Shown: positions 22,351 to 36,414, counted from the first letter of the stretch. The stretch: 64,000 bases of DNA from Gnetum montanum (GCA_015680685.1 MNCI01008062.1:250058-314057); one strand, 5' to 3'. Notes: generated from the letters alone by a model not told the origin. A program made the numbers and translations.

Positions 22351-24839
22351 AGAACATAAAATAACCTAAGTTTTTGGATATCTTTTGTAGTACCTTTTTT
22401 TAAAAAAAATTATAGAGAGTTTGCTAAGATTTTAAAATATAAATTTTATTAGTTGATTGTTTGTGAATTCAATATAACCAAGTAATTCTTTTGCTACTTG
22501 AAATTCCTTTAATGTATTTTTAGTGAAATATTCTTCCTCCTCATCAACTTCTTTTTTCTCAACTTCATCTTGAAATTATAGTGTTTTGATCTATCACTTG
22601 CTCTTATATTGTATCTTATATAGGAAGAAAAAAAAATCTAGGATGTTTTGTGAAATAGAATCAAAAACAACATTTTTCTTTCAAGATTTATAAACCATCA
22701 TATTTTCCTAAACTTTACATCCTATGATTATTGTACTGATTTCTTTGATACCTAACGAACCCAAAAATAAAACTCTAGTTATGGCATCATTAGGCTTCTA
22801 TATTTCTAAAGAATAGAAGTCTTAGTGTCTTCTCTTCTTAATGCTTCCTATTCTATGTTGGCTTCAAGAAAATTGATATCCTTATGCAATTCTTCTCAAA
22901 TATCATGTCTAATTGGGAGATTGCATCAAGCTAGTTGCAATTGATGTCTATCTGACATTAGTGTTAGTGTTGAAATCACCAATTTGGTCTACATGAAAAT
23001 CCTACTCTTTAGCATCACTTCAAGTCATGAGATTGCTTTTAATATTTTCTTTGATGTTCTTGATGACAAGTAGCATTACTCCCAACATCATCATCGATAT
23101 CAAAGGCTTGAAATCAAGGCTTAAAATCTAGGTGACATCTTAGTAATGCTAATGTCAACATTAATATCCATGTTAGCATCACCAACATGGTCTACATCAA
23201 AAATCCTACTCTTTAACATCACATCAACCTACAACAAGACTTCCAACATCTTCTTCTAATGGTCTTGATGATAATCATCATCAATCCTAGCATCAGAGTT
23301 AGCCATAGAAGCCCCACAAAAGCATATTGAGTTTAGGTGATATTGATGTTAGCATCAAGATCGATGCTTTCTTGGAAACTTTTAGTTAATAATACATTCA
23401 AACAAGGCCAGGAATATTACCACAAGGGCCAAGGTCTAAAGGAAAGAGTATTACAAGGAATTTTAGGAAGTGACAACCATTGTAAAATCAGAAAGTAATG
23501 AGAATATTTTGGACATAGTTCACATACAGGAAAGGTCATAATTCTCATGCACTAAACTTCCCTATTTCATTTGATAATTAGCTACATTCATTATAAACAT
23601 GGCTTTTGCATCGAGTGTCTTTTTTATGCCTTGGTTTTGAACTTAACCCACATACCCACAAAACCCCCTAGATGGAATTGATTTTTACTTTTGCTTTTTG
23701 TCTACAAATACTATTACGTGCAATTTGATCTTAAAATTCTATGGGTGAGGTTCCATCTTACTCATGCTTATAAGTCCCTCTCTTTCACTATTTTGAATTG
23801 GAATCATCAACGGTGGTAAAATTATATCAGGATTGTGTTGGATTAGAAGTTCTACAACAAGAATAATGTCATCTTTCATGCAATTGTACAATTGATACTT
23901 GAAATAATATTTGTGAAGTTGTAATGGAATATTTAAAGTGTAAACGAAGGCTCTCTCTATTCATCTTACCTCAACTGGTTATTTTGGAGTGTGTTTTGAG
24001 TACTTTGTAGTATATTTTTATCTATAATAGTATCATGATGCTTCTACAAGAACCACAACAAAGGCAATAGGCACTTAGTATGCACCAAGTCCTTGATTGA
24101 GTATAGCAGGTATATAAAAGCTCATTTTTCAATATTTAAAAATAGCCATATATATCCTATTGTTACCATTGCATAGCCATAGATTACATAGATTTGATTG
24201 CACAAATTTTTCTTTCATTAGCTCATTGCATAGGGTATTTATTTTAGAATTTTTTCTTTTCTTACCTTATTGAATTAATTGTTATCTTGGATATGCATAA
24301 CTATATTTTTATCAAGAGGCTCTTATTTCATTAATCTTATCTCATTTTTATTTACATGTTAAATATTTATGAATTTTTTTATTATTTAGATATTTCTAAA
24401 TTCTTTTGTTATTAGATTGCATTTTTTTCTGAATTTTAACCATGTTTTCCCTTCATATGTAGATAACTACAAAGCTACAAATAGATTTTCACAAGTATTA
24501 TAAACTTACATCGATGGTATACTTAGTCTTGTGTTTGTAAGGTATCAACCAGTTGTATTACAAGGTATGAGTAAATGTTCAATTGCTTAAATATTTCAGC
24601 AAAAATTGTTTGCTTATATCATTATTGTGGTTTTTTCATCTTGCAACTTGTTCCTATTTGTTTCTTACTTTTTTTTTCATTTTCTCTATTACTTTTATAG
24701 AAATTGATATTTGTTAAGTTGTTATGTTGTATAAAAAAATCTTTTAACATTTTGAGATAGCTCATTTCTATTTTCCTATTGTGTTACCAACAAATTGTAG
24801 GTTTATTAGCTTATGTAAGTTCCTCTATAGCTTTTGACC
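22351..24839. other. AT-rich region without recognised genes
   Basis: No RT, integrase or host-gene motif was seen on either strand. It contains one duplicated stretch: GGTCTACATGAAAATCCTAC near 22988 and GGTCTACATCAAAAATCCTAC near 23200, about 210 bases apart. It may be the interior of the minus-strand element ending at 20270 plus older DNA. Confidence 0.5.
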
Positions 24840-25782
24840 AAAATCCTTATTTTTTGGCTAAAACTACTCCTTCCTAGATTGATAGAGGAAGATCAAATAG
24901 GCTTCATTCTAAGGAGGTATATATTAGGCATTATTATTGTTGCCCAAGAAGCTATTCATTAGGCTCAAGTTCATAAAAAGGAAATTTGCTTCTTGAAATT
25001 GGATTTGGTCAAGTCTTATGATAAGATGGATCATGAGGCTCTCATAGTCACTTTGTCAAGTCCTAGTTTAATAATTGGTTCTACAACTTTGTTCAATACA
25101 TAATATTCATGGTGAGATATCAAGTTTTAGTTAAAGATCATTTGTCAAACTAGTTCTCCTTGGCTCATGACCTAAGACAAGGAGATCTTCTTTGTCCCTA
25201 TTTATTTATGATTATTACTAATAATATTTTCCATTGGCTTTGGAAAGAAAATGTGATTCCTCCTTTTCCTTAGGATCTCCTTATCCTTCAATATGCAAAA
25301 GACACATTCATCCTTTTTCATGTGTTTATGCCAGAAGCTCTTAAGATTAGATGGACCCTGGAAGGATTTTCTTCATCTACAATTTTGGAGATTAATTAGA
25401 GTAAAATGAACCTTTTTTAGGTGGGATGCCTAGTAGATCACTTTCACTGCACTGCTTACTTATTTGGATGCTCGATAGTATCCCTTCTCGATATGTATCT
25501 TGGTCAACCATTACCTGTAAGAAGAAAATTTCTATCTTGTTGGGATAAGTTTTTATCTATATTCTAGAAGAGATTAATTCATGAGACGAAAACTCCTATC
25601 TTATTGGGACAAGGTTTTATCTAAATTCTAGAAGAGATTAATTTGTGAGAAGAAAACCCCTTTATTATTACGATAAGGTTTTATTTAAATTTCAAAAGAG
25701 ATTAGCATCTTGAATAGTTATGTTTCTAACCTTGATTGGAAAATTAATATTGGCTAAGTCTATCCTTTCTACCATTCCTATT
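24840..25782 (+). mobile_element. L1-type LINE relic C, left part
   Basis: RT remnants: CFLKLDLVKSYDKMDHEAL near 25000, then PWLMT.DKEI in a shifted frame corresponding to the QGDPLSP region, and a decayed YADD box near 25290 (CAATATGCAAAAGACAC, Y-A-K-D). The last part (25741-25782) corresponds to the KLTLAKSVLSTIPIY-type block. It is cut at 25783 by the copia LTR and resumes near 42190. Confidence 0.7.
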
Positions 25783-26951
25783 TGTGAAAATTCAAGAATT
25801 TTTTTTATCAAATAGATAGTTTTTATTGACCACAAATCATGATCTGCAATACCATGAGTTATGATATTACATCATGACTCATGGTAATGATGGAAATAGA
25901 GAAATAAATTTTTTGAGGAACTCAAAACCTTATCAAAAGGCATGGTAAATGTTCCATGACTTCACCATAGGTCATGGTGAATTTTCCTTTATTAATATTC
26001 ACCACAAGACATGATGAATTTGCCTTATCTAGAATTTCAAACACAAGGTAGCCATGAGTTGTAGTCAGTCCTTCTATACAACCACAAGGCAACCACAAGT
26101 CATGGTTGACAATCACAAAGTGACCATGAGTTGTAGTTGACAACCACGAGTTGACCACAAGTTGTTATGATGTCATGGTCTTTTACCATGAGTGAACCAT
26201 AGGTTATGATCATAGTAGAATAGATGTCTATGATCCCACAAGTTGTGGTAAGTTTGTGATCTAAAACTCATAACAACACGACATCTTGAGAATTAAAGGA
26301 TTGAATTTGATGAACTTTATATCAAAGGAATCACCTTTGAACTTTCTTCAACTTGGAATAAAAATATTTAGTTTTATCTTCATGGAAAAATGGTAGATTG
26401 TCTTCAAACTTGATGATGACCTTTGAACTTTTGAAATACTTGGCCTTGCTAAAAAAAAACCTACAAAAATAAGATCTATATTATGAGAATTAATTAACTA
26501 TTATGAAGAAAAATTGATGGAGATGATAGCTAAATTTTAAGTATTGGAGTTTTTGAAGGATGTGAAATGATGTATGATGAAGTTGTTAAGATGGATAGAT
26601 TATGGAGAATTATAAAAGAAAGAAAGAATTCATATGAATATTGGAATGAGAGATGAGAAATTCATATAGCTATTTTATTATATTAAAAATTAATCTCTAC
26701 AACTTCATATAGCCCTTCAATTTATTTTAAAATAATAGAACCATGATAGGGATCATTGAAGAGACAAGTCTCATTAATGGAAATGAATAAATAACTTAAC
26801 AAATGAAGGATTGGAACCAAAAAATAATACATCCATCCATCAATCTAAATAATAATAAAATAAAGCTGATTTTTCTTATTTTTTCTTCATCTAAGTGATG
26901 ATTGAGCCTTCTTTTGAGAAATTTTTCTTCTTACATATCATACTACTATCA
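25783..26951 (-). mobile_element. 3' LTR of the minus-strand Ty1/copia element
   Basis: Starts TGTGAAAATTC on the plus strand and runs to about 26951; the minus strand to its right reads CTAAAGAAGGGATA, a likely polypurine tract. Its first ~190 bases match 42002-42190. The part 25850-26280 is packed with degenerate units of CCATGAGTTGTAGTTGACAA / CACAAGTCATGGT type, a local repeat array. Confidence 0.75.
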
Positions 26952-27644
26952 ACTATCCCTTCTTTAGGGTGAGATACAAGATTTAATTCTTGTCCTTTGA
27001 TCTTTAAAACTCCAATGTCTTTGTTAAGGTATTTAATTTTATATGGAATAAGAGATTTCATTAGCATATCTACAAGGTGACCATTTGTGTCAACATGAAT
27101 GAATTTGACATTTCCCTCCTTTACTTCTTACTTTATGAAATAATAATTTATGTTTGTGTTTTAATTTCTTATGATGAACATGTTCATTGGAAAACTAGAA
27201 AGTAGTTGTGTTCTCAAAAAATAATTTAATTAGAAAATTAACTTAGAATCCTATATGAGTCAAAAGACTCTTAAGCAAAATATATGTCAACTACACTCAA
27301 CCATGGTTATGAATTAAACTTCATAAGTTGATAGGGTAATAGAATTTATTTCTTTAACTTCCAATATATTGTATTGTCCTCATGAAGTATTATAGTTTAT
27401 AAATTTAACTTTCTATCATTATGGCTCCACCCCAATTAGCATTCAAATAGGCATGAAAGTGACTATTTTTCTTGGTTTACATGATAACATAAACCATAGT
27501 ACCCTTGATATATTTCAAAACATGCATAAGTGAATTATAGTAGCTTTGTTTAGGTTCTTTCAAAAATCATTATAAATAAGAAGTTGCAGACTCAAGATCT
27601 AAGCTTTCATGATAGAGAAATCTCATGGCTTCAATTGTACTTAT
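26952..27644 (-). pseudogene. Ty1/copia pol, RNase H part (broken)
   Basis: On the minus strand: SYYNSLMHVLKYIKGTMVYV, then HFHAYLNANWGGA (the copia SDADWAG block, with active-site Asp changed) and a C-terminal KLLFHKVRSKGG..IHS block corresponding to the FIREKV..G.I.L..V region before the ADIFTK end. Several stops. It continues across the Athila-like insertion into 38575. Confidence 0.8.
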
Positions 27645-28530
27645 TGATGAAGCATCTAGTCGACTGCATCGACTAGGCCACGTTGACAAAGCCTCTTTAA
27701 TGTGGCCACATTGATGTGACCCTTTCGATGCATCCTTCCATGCGTTGACATGGCCTCATTAACAGAGAGTCCATTTTCCACTATAAATATGTACACACCC
27801 CCCACATTTATGGCACCTTTTGTTCAAGTTGTAATGAATCTCTTGTAGTTTGTTTCCACAGGAGTTAGATTATTTTCCAAGTGTCCATAGAAGGAGTTTG
27901 AAGAGTGTATAGCTCTTTATTCAAGCACTAATGTACCTAAGCCCTTTGGCATGAATGGCAATAAAGACAAGCTTTTTGAACATTCCTTGCAACCTTTGAA
28001 CTAGATTACTTAAGCATTAATATTTTAATACTTTAATAATTTTAATGCTTTTGTTATCGCTTTATAGTTATAATATGTTTTAGTAGTCCATGAGAACACA
28101 TAAGCATGACCACCTCGAACATATGTCTGACACTTGGCAACCCAATGACGCTTAACATCTAGCAACCTAGTAGTGATTAGGACATGCTTGGCATGTGTAC
28201 AAAGGGTGGGATTGGCTGCTTATGCTAGGGGTAGTCGAGCGATAAAGTAGTGGAATCTTCAATTATCTAGCTTTTCACTTCCTATATTAGAAGAATTAGA
28301 TATTAAAGACAAAAGAAAACATATAAAAAAATCATATGCCTCAATCTCACTTAACCATTGTCCTAGAATATCACAAGTGAGGTTGAGAGGATAATGATTA
28401 CTCTAACTAGGATTTTGATGGCTAGAATTCTATGTGTGTAAGTGCTCACAGCCTTCAGAATTTGACGGAGTCGCATGTAAACACTTGTGATTCTTATGGT
28501 TGAATGTAGGGGGTGCCTCATCGCTCATCA
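27645..28530 (+). repeat. 5' LTR of element 2
   Basis: TGATGAAGCATC to GCTCATCA. U3 has CATTGATGTGACC/CGTTGACATGGCC repeat units; TATA box CTATAAATATG near 27782; R/U5 includes AATGGCAATAAAGACAAGC near 27955. Confidence 0.92.
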
Positions 28531-28549
28531 TTGGCACTGTTACTGGGGA
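28531..28549 (+). other. Primer-binding site of element 2
   Basis: TTGGCACTGTTACTGGGGA, directly after the LTR; four transitions, three of them at CpG or GpC-rich positions, away from the tRNA-Asp-complementary TTGGCGCCGTTGCCGGGGA. Confidence 0.85.
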
Positions 28550-28692
28550 CTATCAGTCTTACATGCACTATCTAGCCTTAGCAAGATCATCGCTTACTTT
28601 GTTGGAACAGACCCATTACATCAAAATCTACTCATGCTAGGTGACTTAGGTAAGAGTAAGGCACACCAAGTTATTTGTTATTTATTACCAGT

Positions 28693-31150
28693 ATGTCTTC
28701 TTCTCATAGGTGAGACAGATCCAACCCACAAGTGCCCCAGGAATGTTGGGTGGTATATACTCATCCGGATGAGTATATACCCAACTTCACCTTCATCCTA
28801 CATCAGGATGAGCAGATGCGATGGTGGGACATAGAGGAAAACATCATATTTCCCCTTGATCGATCCATTCCTGGAATGCTACTCCAAACTCTCACTAGAT
28901 TGGGCATTCAAGACTAAGGTGTGGAGTACATTATGAAGGATCATGACTATAAAGATTATCATCCAAATGAGGCATAGCATAAATGGGACCGACAATAGGC
29001 AAAATGCCATGAACAAGCAAAGGTAAAATGGATCAATAACCCTTTATTCCTACAGGACCAACATGATGATGAGGAACTTGTTTCTCGTGGTTCTCATTCC
29101 TCCAAATATTCTCCCCCACATCAAAACATATGATCCATTGTACAGAGTAAAGGATCAAGCAACTGAGAGTCCCATGATGATGAGGGATCTCATGAAGGAG
29201 ATCATGGTGAAGGTGAAGATGAACATGAAGATCGAGGCCATCGTCATGAAAGAGGAGGTGATTGACACTGTGGGGATGGTAGTTCTCTTCCCTCTTCTCC
29301 ATCCTCTTATTCTACCTTATCTTCATCAGGTTATGACTTTGACTGCAACCATCGTAGGAGAGATCATGATGATGGTGATCACAGAGATCAACATGATCAA
29401 GGAGGCTAATGGGAACAATGTGATCAAGACCATCATCAAAGGAGAGGTAGCAGAGACCATCATAGATGCCATGGCCATCATCAGAACCATGACTTTGATG
29501 AACCACCGCTTACCACTTGAAGCATGCTTAACATAGCAGAGGTAGCTCAAATACCTACCAGGCACTTGAGAGATAGTCGGATCAAGCACCTTGATATGAA
29601 CAACATCCCCAAATTTGAAGGGGGATATAATTGTGATCTGTAGACATACCTACAAGCATTTCATGATTCTTGCATCCTACAAAATATTGAAAATGAATGG
29701 AAAAAGCTTAAGCTATTACCCCAAACATTCATCAAGGAAGAAAAAAGCTGGTACTGATCTTTGGAGCCAGAATCAATTAGAAGATGAAGTACAATGCTGG
29801 AGCTCTTCAATGACAAATACCAAACTTACTCCAGAGTGTCTAATCTAAGAAGACAAATTCAGGGGTGGAAACAAGGTAGCCACAAACCCTTAGATGCATC
29901 CATGGGTGGATAATACTTGTTGTTGCATTGATGCCCTAGTCATGGCTACTCTCAGCAGGAACAACTCCACCATATCATCGATGGACTCTATTTCGAAACA
30001 AGAAAGACCCTTGGCATTTATGCTCAAGGATGGCTATCCAAGTTAAGGGCTTATCAGCTTCAGCAATTAATTGAGCAGGTAGCCAAGGAAGAGGGAGAAC
30101 TATAGAAGCAGGATAGTGTAGAAGAGTATAATTAGGACTCATCCATTTGGAAGAGGAAAGTCAGATTTTGTGAAGATGAATAGGAATCACCACAAGATGC
30201 AGCGGTGAATAGGAAGACCTTGCCCATACAAAAAGTCACTTCTAAAATTTCAGCCAAGGTAGACAAGATGTGGGATTATTTGGATGAAAAATTCCAAAGT
30301 GTTCTAAAAATTGTAGAAGAATCTAAAGAACAGAGTAATGATTAAGAATGATGAAGGAGAAAAGAAGCTAAACATGCCTACCACAAAGGTAATGAAAAAG
30401 TTGTTGTGGTGGAATAGGTTACAAACTATGACACCGAGGAAGATGATGGATGTGACATATGCCAATATGAACATCCTAAGGGATGTTGTGCCATGGTGTC
30501 ACATTTGCAAGAGTCTAGGGTGTATGCTCTAAATCCTCACTTAGAAAAAAGCCAAACACCCCAAAGATTACCTTATCCCCAATGCAATTCCAAGCAGTTC
30601 CACCAGTAATAGGGATATTATCCAAGTGGAGCTTTGTCACAACCATATGAGCACTACCAATAATGGAAACACCCATAGTCGTGGGGGATTCCACCCCCAA
30701 GACAACAGTTCCCTTACCGGCAGCTGGATCCTTATGGCTACTACGTTTAGCAACCAATCTTCCCATAGGACTCTTCTAGTCATGTGACCTTCCAAAGTCA
30801 TTACTATCATCCAGAATACTTCCAGGCCCAATCTCTATCACCTAAGGGGGAAAACCCACATCTAAACTATCCTCCACCACCTTCTTCTACCACACCTATC
30901 CATTAGTCCTCAACTTAGCTACCTCCTGCTCCATCCATGCAGTGAGAGATACGTCCATAGCCATAGCAATGTAATGCCACAAGGGTCGTCAATTTATAAT
31001 CGACTTCTCAACTGAGTGGGTTGTAATCAAAACCATGGAAACATCCCTTTTGTTGGTCCAATAACCTAAACATACCCTCACACTCACCTATGGCTAGTGC
31101 CCCTACATCTTCAACTACCTCTGATGCTTAATCCTTTGAGCAACCTTCAA
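28693..31150 (+). pseudogene. gag of Athila-like element 2 (broken)
   Basis: Begins MSSSHR. The block YIPNFTFILHQDEQMRWWD (from about 28770) is shared with the other copies. A His/Asp/Glu-rich segment (29160-29270, GDHGEGEDEHEDRGHRH) and a serine-rich segment precede a capsid-like part (29600-30110) with FHDSCILQNIENEWKKLKLL and LQQLIEQVAKEEGE. Near 30455 CDICQYEHPKGCC gives a CX2CX3HX3C pattern, a possible short zinc knuckle. A Pro/Gln/Tyr-rich tail follows to the protease. Stops and frameshifts throughout. Confidence 0.8.
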
Positions 31151-31159
31151 ACCAAACAC

Positions 31160-33440
31160 CTTCCAAAGTGTAAACTATCATGTTAACACATGCTATGATG
31201 GACTGGATAAAGGTGGGTCATCTCTCTTGGAAATTGGCTAATCTAGGAAGCCCCCTCATATACCTTCAAGTAGTAGAAAACAAGCCATGTAAAGCTCTTT
31301 TGGATTTGGGGTCAGGTGTCAACTTGATTTCACATGATATGTACAAGACTTGGAACTTGACCCCGTTGAAGAAAAGCAACATTTGGTTCAAGATGGCAGA
31401 CCAATCCATTATTGTTTCCTTGGGATTAGTAGAAGATATCATGACCACCATTTGTGGGTGAACCTGCCCTATTGATTTTTTGGTAATCCGTGTCGTTAAT
31501 TGCAAAGGGGACTTCTCAATTATAATGGGAAGAACATGGCTCAGCATGGTGGATGCACGTTTAGGACTCCAAGATCTCTCCCTTGAAATTTGTAAGGAAA
31601 ATCCTTTTGGGAAGATCGAGAAGAAGCGTGTTCCATGCATTGCATATAGTGACTCTTGGTGCAACTATGTGTAGCGACTCTAGTCCATTAACCTGGCATC
31701 CATTCAAGCATGTAGTCAGTGTGCTGCTAAATCACAAATTCAATGATGCCTGTATGTAGCAGCCACTAACTAGGAAGGCACCCAGTGGTTGACCACTAAT
31801 TTTAATAGTAACATCCTATGCATGGAATCCTCTGAGAGCCTTGTATGTGCCTATGTGAGGAGCATGGACAAGCTAGAATAGGTTCATTAACAACTTTCCA
31901 CTACTAATGATGATACTAATTAGGGAAAGCTATAGATCCATGAAAGCTTTAAATAGAATCCCCTAGAACTAAAATCCTTACTGGCCAATCTACAATATGT
32001 ATTCTTGCAGAATGGTAAACCAATAATAATTAATGCGACTCTTGCTCCAGAGCAAAAGAAGAAGCTGCTAAGGATGGTGAACAAGTGGTTGACTATCTTC
32101 ACATGGTCATATCCTGAGTTGATAGGGATTGATCCTAGGGTATGCCTACATCAAATCTACATTGACCCTTCCATGAAGCCATGATGATAGCTGCAAAGAC
32201 GATTGAATCCCAAACTTAAATAGATTATCAAGGATGAAATTGAGTAATTGCTAAAGGCGAGATTCATCTACCCCATTGTGGATAGTGAGTGGGTCATCCC
32301 ACTCATTATTGTGCCAAAAAAGGATGGCAAATGGAGAGTCTGTATCGATTTACAATTACTAAATATGGCAACCTTTAAGGATCATTTTACACTTCCTTTT
32401 TTGAATAGGTGTTGGACACCATTTTAGATCATTGTTACTACAGCTTCCTAGATGGTTACAGTGGCTATAGCCAAATCCAAATTATGCCAGAAGACCAGGC
32501 CAAGATAATGTTTACAAGTTCCTGGGAGACTTTCACATACAAGATGATGCCCTTTGGCCTATGTAATGCACCCACAACCTTCCAACGCCTTGTCCTTAGC
32601 ATCCTCTAGTAGCAAATTGACAATGGTGTAAAATTTTTTATGGATGAATTTTCCACTTATGAAGCAACATTCGAGCAAGCCTTGGACCACCTTGGGTAGG
32701 TTTTGAAGCGATGTGTAGAAACTAACTTATGGCTCAATTGGCAAAAGAGCCACCTAATGGTCCAAGAAGGCATTGTTTTAGGGCATCTAATTTCATAAGT
32801 AGGGATCAGAGTGGATCCTAAGAAAATCAAGGTTATCTAAGGAATTACCAAGTAGCTGGGAACTATAAGGGATTTCCGGTCATTCCTTGAACACACTAGT
32901 TACTACCAGCGCTTCATCGAGAATTTCTTGAAGATCGCCAAAATTGGTAGAGCTGACAAAGAAAGATGCTCCATTTTTCTAGACTAGGGAATCTAAATTT
33001 ATATTCCAAAAAATAAAGCAAAAACTCATAGAGACTCCAATTCTACAAGCCCCCGATTGGTCCAGACCATTTCACATCATGACAAATGCATCTAATTATG
33101 CATTAGGATCCATGCTCATGCAGTTGAATGATCAAAAACATCCATATTACATCCATGATGCAAGCCAAAGTATTATGTCTACTTAGCTAAATTACACCAC
33201 CACTAAAAAGGAATTAATGGTAGTGGTGTTCGCCTTGGAAAAGTTCCAACACTATGTGCTTAGATACAAGGTGTTTATGCATATGGACCACAGTGCCATC
33301 TGGTTCCTTATGAACAAACCAATGGTGAGCCCTTGTGTCATACGATGGCTTGTGATCCTTTAAGAATTTGATCTTACTATGGTAGACAAAAAGAGAACTG
33401 AGAATGTGGTTGCTAATCAGCATGGAGGAGGAGGGCCTAC
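31160..33440 (+). pseudogene. pol of element 2: protease, reverse transcriptase, RNase H (broken)
   Basis: Protease: KALLDLGSGVNLISHDMY near 31290 keeps the Athila-type D-L-G active site; MADQSIIVSLGLVEDIM and IIMGRTWLSMVDARLG follow. RT from about 32100: FIYPIVDSEWVIPLIIVPKK, FLDGYSGYSQIQIMPEDQAK, MPFGLCNAPTTFQ, then FFMDEFSTY near 32638, where the second Asp of FMDD is Glu. A frameshift lies near 32408. RNase H near 33060-33420 has FHIMTNASNYALGSMLMQ (first catalytic Asp of TDAS changed to Asn), TTTKKELMVVVFALEKFQHY and YKVFMHMDHSA. Confidence 0.88.
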
Positions 33441-33449
33441 TCTCTGACT

Positions 33450-34755
33450 AGTTTCCAGATGAATTCCTCTTTGCTGGAGCAATTGCAAAGGAGGTTCCCA
33501 CAGGATCAAATTGGTTTGGCAAGATCCTTATCTATCTTCTTACATAAGAGATACCAAAGTAGTTGGACCATCAATAGAAATAATGATTTCTTAACAGAGC
33601 CAAGCACTTCATGGAGATCATTGGATACCTTTACAAGGTGTGTGTGGATGGCTTGATTCGATGGTGCATCCCTAATGCAAATCAACTACGCATCCTCCAG
33701 GATGCTCATGAGGGCCCATGTGGGGGCCATTATGCAGGAAGGCACATGGCCATTAAGATCTTGCTCATAGGATACTACTGGCCTACACTCTTTAGAGATT
33801 CTCAATGCTTCGTTTGCTCCTATGATCGATGTCAAAGAGATGGTGGGATGATGGCAAGAATGGGGGAACCTCAATAGTGGACTCAGCCACTAGAGCCCTT
33901 CGACATTTGGGGCATTGACTTCATGGGTCCCATCACACCCATGTTAAATAAGAAGGTGTACATTATTGTCATGGTGGACTACTGTACAAAGTGGGCAAAA
34001 GCGGTAGTTGTCACCAACTGTTCCTCAACCACGACCACATGGTTTGTTCAATAGCAAATCGTGAACAAGTTTGGGGTGCCACATGCACTCATTTTAGATA
34101 ATGGCACTCACTTCATAGGTGCTACTTTTCATAAACTCATGCAACATTTGGAGGTAGAACATAAACTAACAACACCCTATCACCCCCAAGCTAATGGGCA
34201 AGCTAAAGTCAAAAATTAGAAGATTACAAGGATTCTAACTTGGACAATTAGCAAATATATGAGGGATTGTAGCACAAAACTTAATGATGTGCTCAGGGCC
34301 TACCACTCAACATGGAAACTTCCTATAGGCTACTCCCCTTACAAGTTGGTGTATGGAAAACTACTAACACTCTTGATTTAGGTAGAACTCTGAACATTAT
34401 CCATCGCAAGTGGCTTACGCCTTGACTTATCCCTAGCACAACGAGAATAGCTCATCAACTTGAATGTGCTAGATGAGAATCGATTAGTAGCCCTATCATC
34501 AAATGAGGTGCATAAGGCATATAACAAACAACGTCATGACCTTAGGATTCAAAAGGTAACATTTCAACGTGGAGATAAGGTCCTCTATTGGAACCCCATG
34601 CATGTGTTGCAATGGACTAAATTTTAAACACTATGGAAGGGACCTTATATTGTTTCCAAGACCTTTCCATTTGGGGTCCTACTCATACACAAACCTAAAG
34701 ACCCAACAAGAATGTAGTTGGTCAACATGCAACAATTGAAACCCTTCCATTAACT
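33450..34755 (+). pseudogene. Integrase of element 2 (broken)
   Basis: Zinc domain at 33611-33877: HEGPCGGH then YDRCQRDG, where Tyr replaces the usual Cys of the CX2C pair. Catalytic core: FDIWGIDFMGPITP (first Asp, near 33905), ILDNGTHFIGA (second Asp, near 34090), and HPQANGQAKVKN near 34185, where Lys replaces the catalytic Glu of the QAE motif. The C-terminal part has RGDKVLYWN near 34565 and LWKGPYIVSKTFPFG near 34635. Several TAG and TGA stops, mostly at former CAG/TGG codons. Confidence 0.88.
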
Positions 34756-34799
34756 ACACCAAACTAGTGTTGATACCACTTCACCAAGTGGTTATCCAT

Positions 34800-35060
34800 G
34801 TTCCATCTTTTTAATCTCCTCCTCCAAGCTTAGTCATGGGGGAGATCACTACCCATGATACAACTATTATCCTAGCTTCTCAGTTCCTTTCTATATTTTT
34901 TGTTTTACACATTTTTATTTGCACCATTCTTCATACATTTAACAATTCTTACATACTTTTTCTTATATATATATATAACCTTTATTCTCTGTTTAGTTGT
35001 TTTGTTTTGTTTTTTTTTTTGTTTTCCTCTATTTATTTTCATTAATATGTCATCTTATTA
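34800..35060 (+). other. Hydrophobic-coding stretch after integrase
   Basis: From the ATG at 34836 an ORF of 69 codons is very rich in Phe, Leu and Ile with a TA repeat and T run in the DNA. Translation of AT-rich DNA gives such peptides by chance; its position after pol is where some elements carry a membrane protein, but I see no specific motif. Confidence 0.25.
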
Positions 35061-35064
35061 TCAT

Positions 35065-35660
35065 AGGATGCAATGGTGTGGTAGTTGCTCCTAACGGTGG
35101 TTTGCATATTATGGTTTGCATATTATGGTTTGCTTATTATATCTTGTTCTTACCTTAGGATGCAATGGTGTGGTAGCATTTTGGTTTTAGAAAACTAAGT
35201 TATACTTTATTTCATGCAACAGGAAGTGAGTCCATGACATCTAACCACTCACACTTTTCTATAGTGCCTCGGGATCAAGAGAAATATAGTTCCTTTTCCA
35301 TTAATCAACTCCAATAAATCTTTGACCTTGGTGGATTCCAGACTTGGGAAAGATCCAAGTGGTAAGGAAAAAGGTGTTACTTCAAGGGGATGTGATGGAC
35401 TGCATATCTTCCTATGATCTCTCGTGCATTGTTGTCCTCAAGGATTCCTTCTCGTTCCATGTTGATGAATAACATGAAGTTAACATGTCCTTCCATGGTG
35501 TCATTTCCATTTTTTTAAAAAAAAACAAACAATAATGGGAATTCAAAGCACACCCCTTAGACCAACCAATATATCCTTACATGGTGTGGTTCCCATTCAA
35601 AAAAAAACAACAATAATGGGAATTCAAAGCACATCCCTTGGATCAACTAAAGGGCTACAA
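35065..35660. repeat. Local direct repeats in the 3' region of element 2
   Basis: AGGATGCAATGGTGTGGTAG occurs at 35067 and 35157; TTGCATATTATGGT occurs twice between; and AATAATGGGAATTCAAAGCA occurs at 35532 and 35612 with similar flanks. Confidence 0.85.
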
Positions 35661-36414
35661 GCACTAGTTATGGGACTAGAAATCCATGTTACCTAGGATT
35701 GAAGGTTCCCTCTAACTAAGGCCCCTCCTTACTTCCTACTTCCCTTTTCTTCTCACTAAGAAATGGGACTTGGTCTTTAAGGGCATGTAAATGTCTTGAG
35801 TGGGTGGGTTGGTATTAGTCCATCACTATGATGTCAATGGAAATGATTAGGCTTGATCTAGAGCTGGAATGGATTCTTATCAAGTCACTTAACCACATGC
35901 TTCACAAAGGGACTTTATCAATCTTGACCTCAGAACTCCATTCCACACACTCTCCCCCTCATCTTTTGCTCTTCATTACTCACCTCACTGTTGATTTCAT
36001 GTTCTGATCGTGTATCTTTGTTTGTTGGTACTTGTAAATTTGTTGGTTGATTCTCAAGGATATGAGTATTAACTCTCGATGGCCATTCATTAACTATGGG
36101 GTCCAAAAACTCCTAAGTTATGGATGTGCAAGGGCAAATAAGGCTAGATCCTACTATGGGAAGGACCCACTTGCATATCCTTTAGTTCTGCTTGTTAATC
36201 TCCTACTCCTTTGATATAATTCATCAACTATTTCTATGTTTTCCATCATGAGGCTCTCCATCGCCCAAGCTCCATATTATAATATTCTCCTACATTTGAT
36301 TCTTCTTTTGACATCGATATCCCTTCCTATTTGTTTCATGCTATTCTCGAGTCTCTGAGCTCTCGAATGACTCCAATTTCTTGCTAAAATTCATCTATTT
36401 GGGCCTTTAATTCA

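Noticed and set aside
29033-29589. Histidine- or methionine-rich ORFs on both strands
   Set aside because: They are other frames of the His/Asp-rich gag segment of element 2.
34836-35094. Envelope-like membrane protein after integrase
   Set aside because: Only general hydrophobicity from T-rich DNA; no conserved motif, so kept as low-confidence note only.
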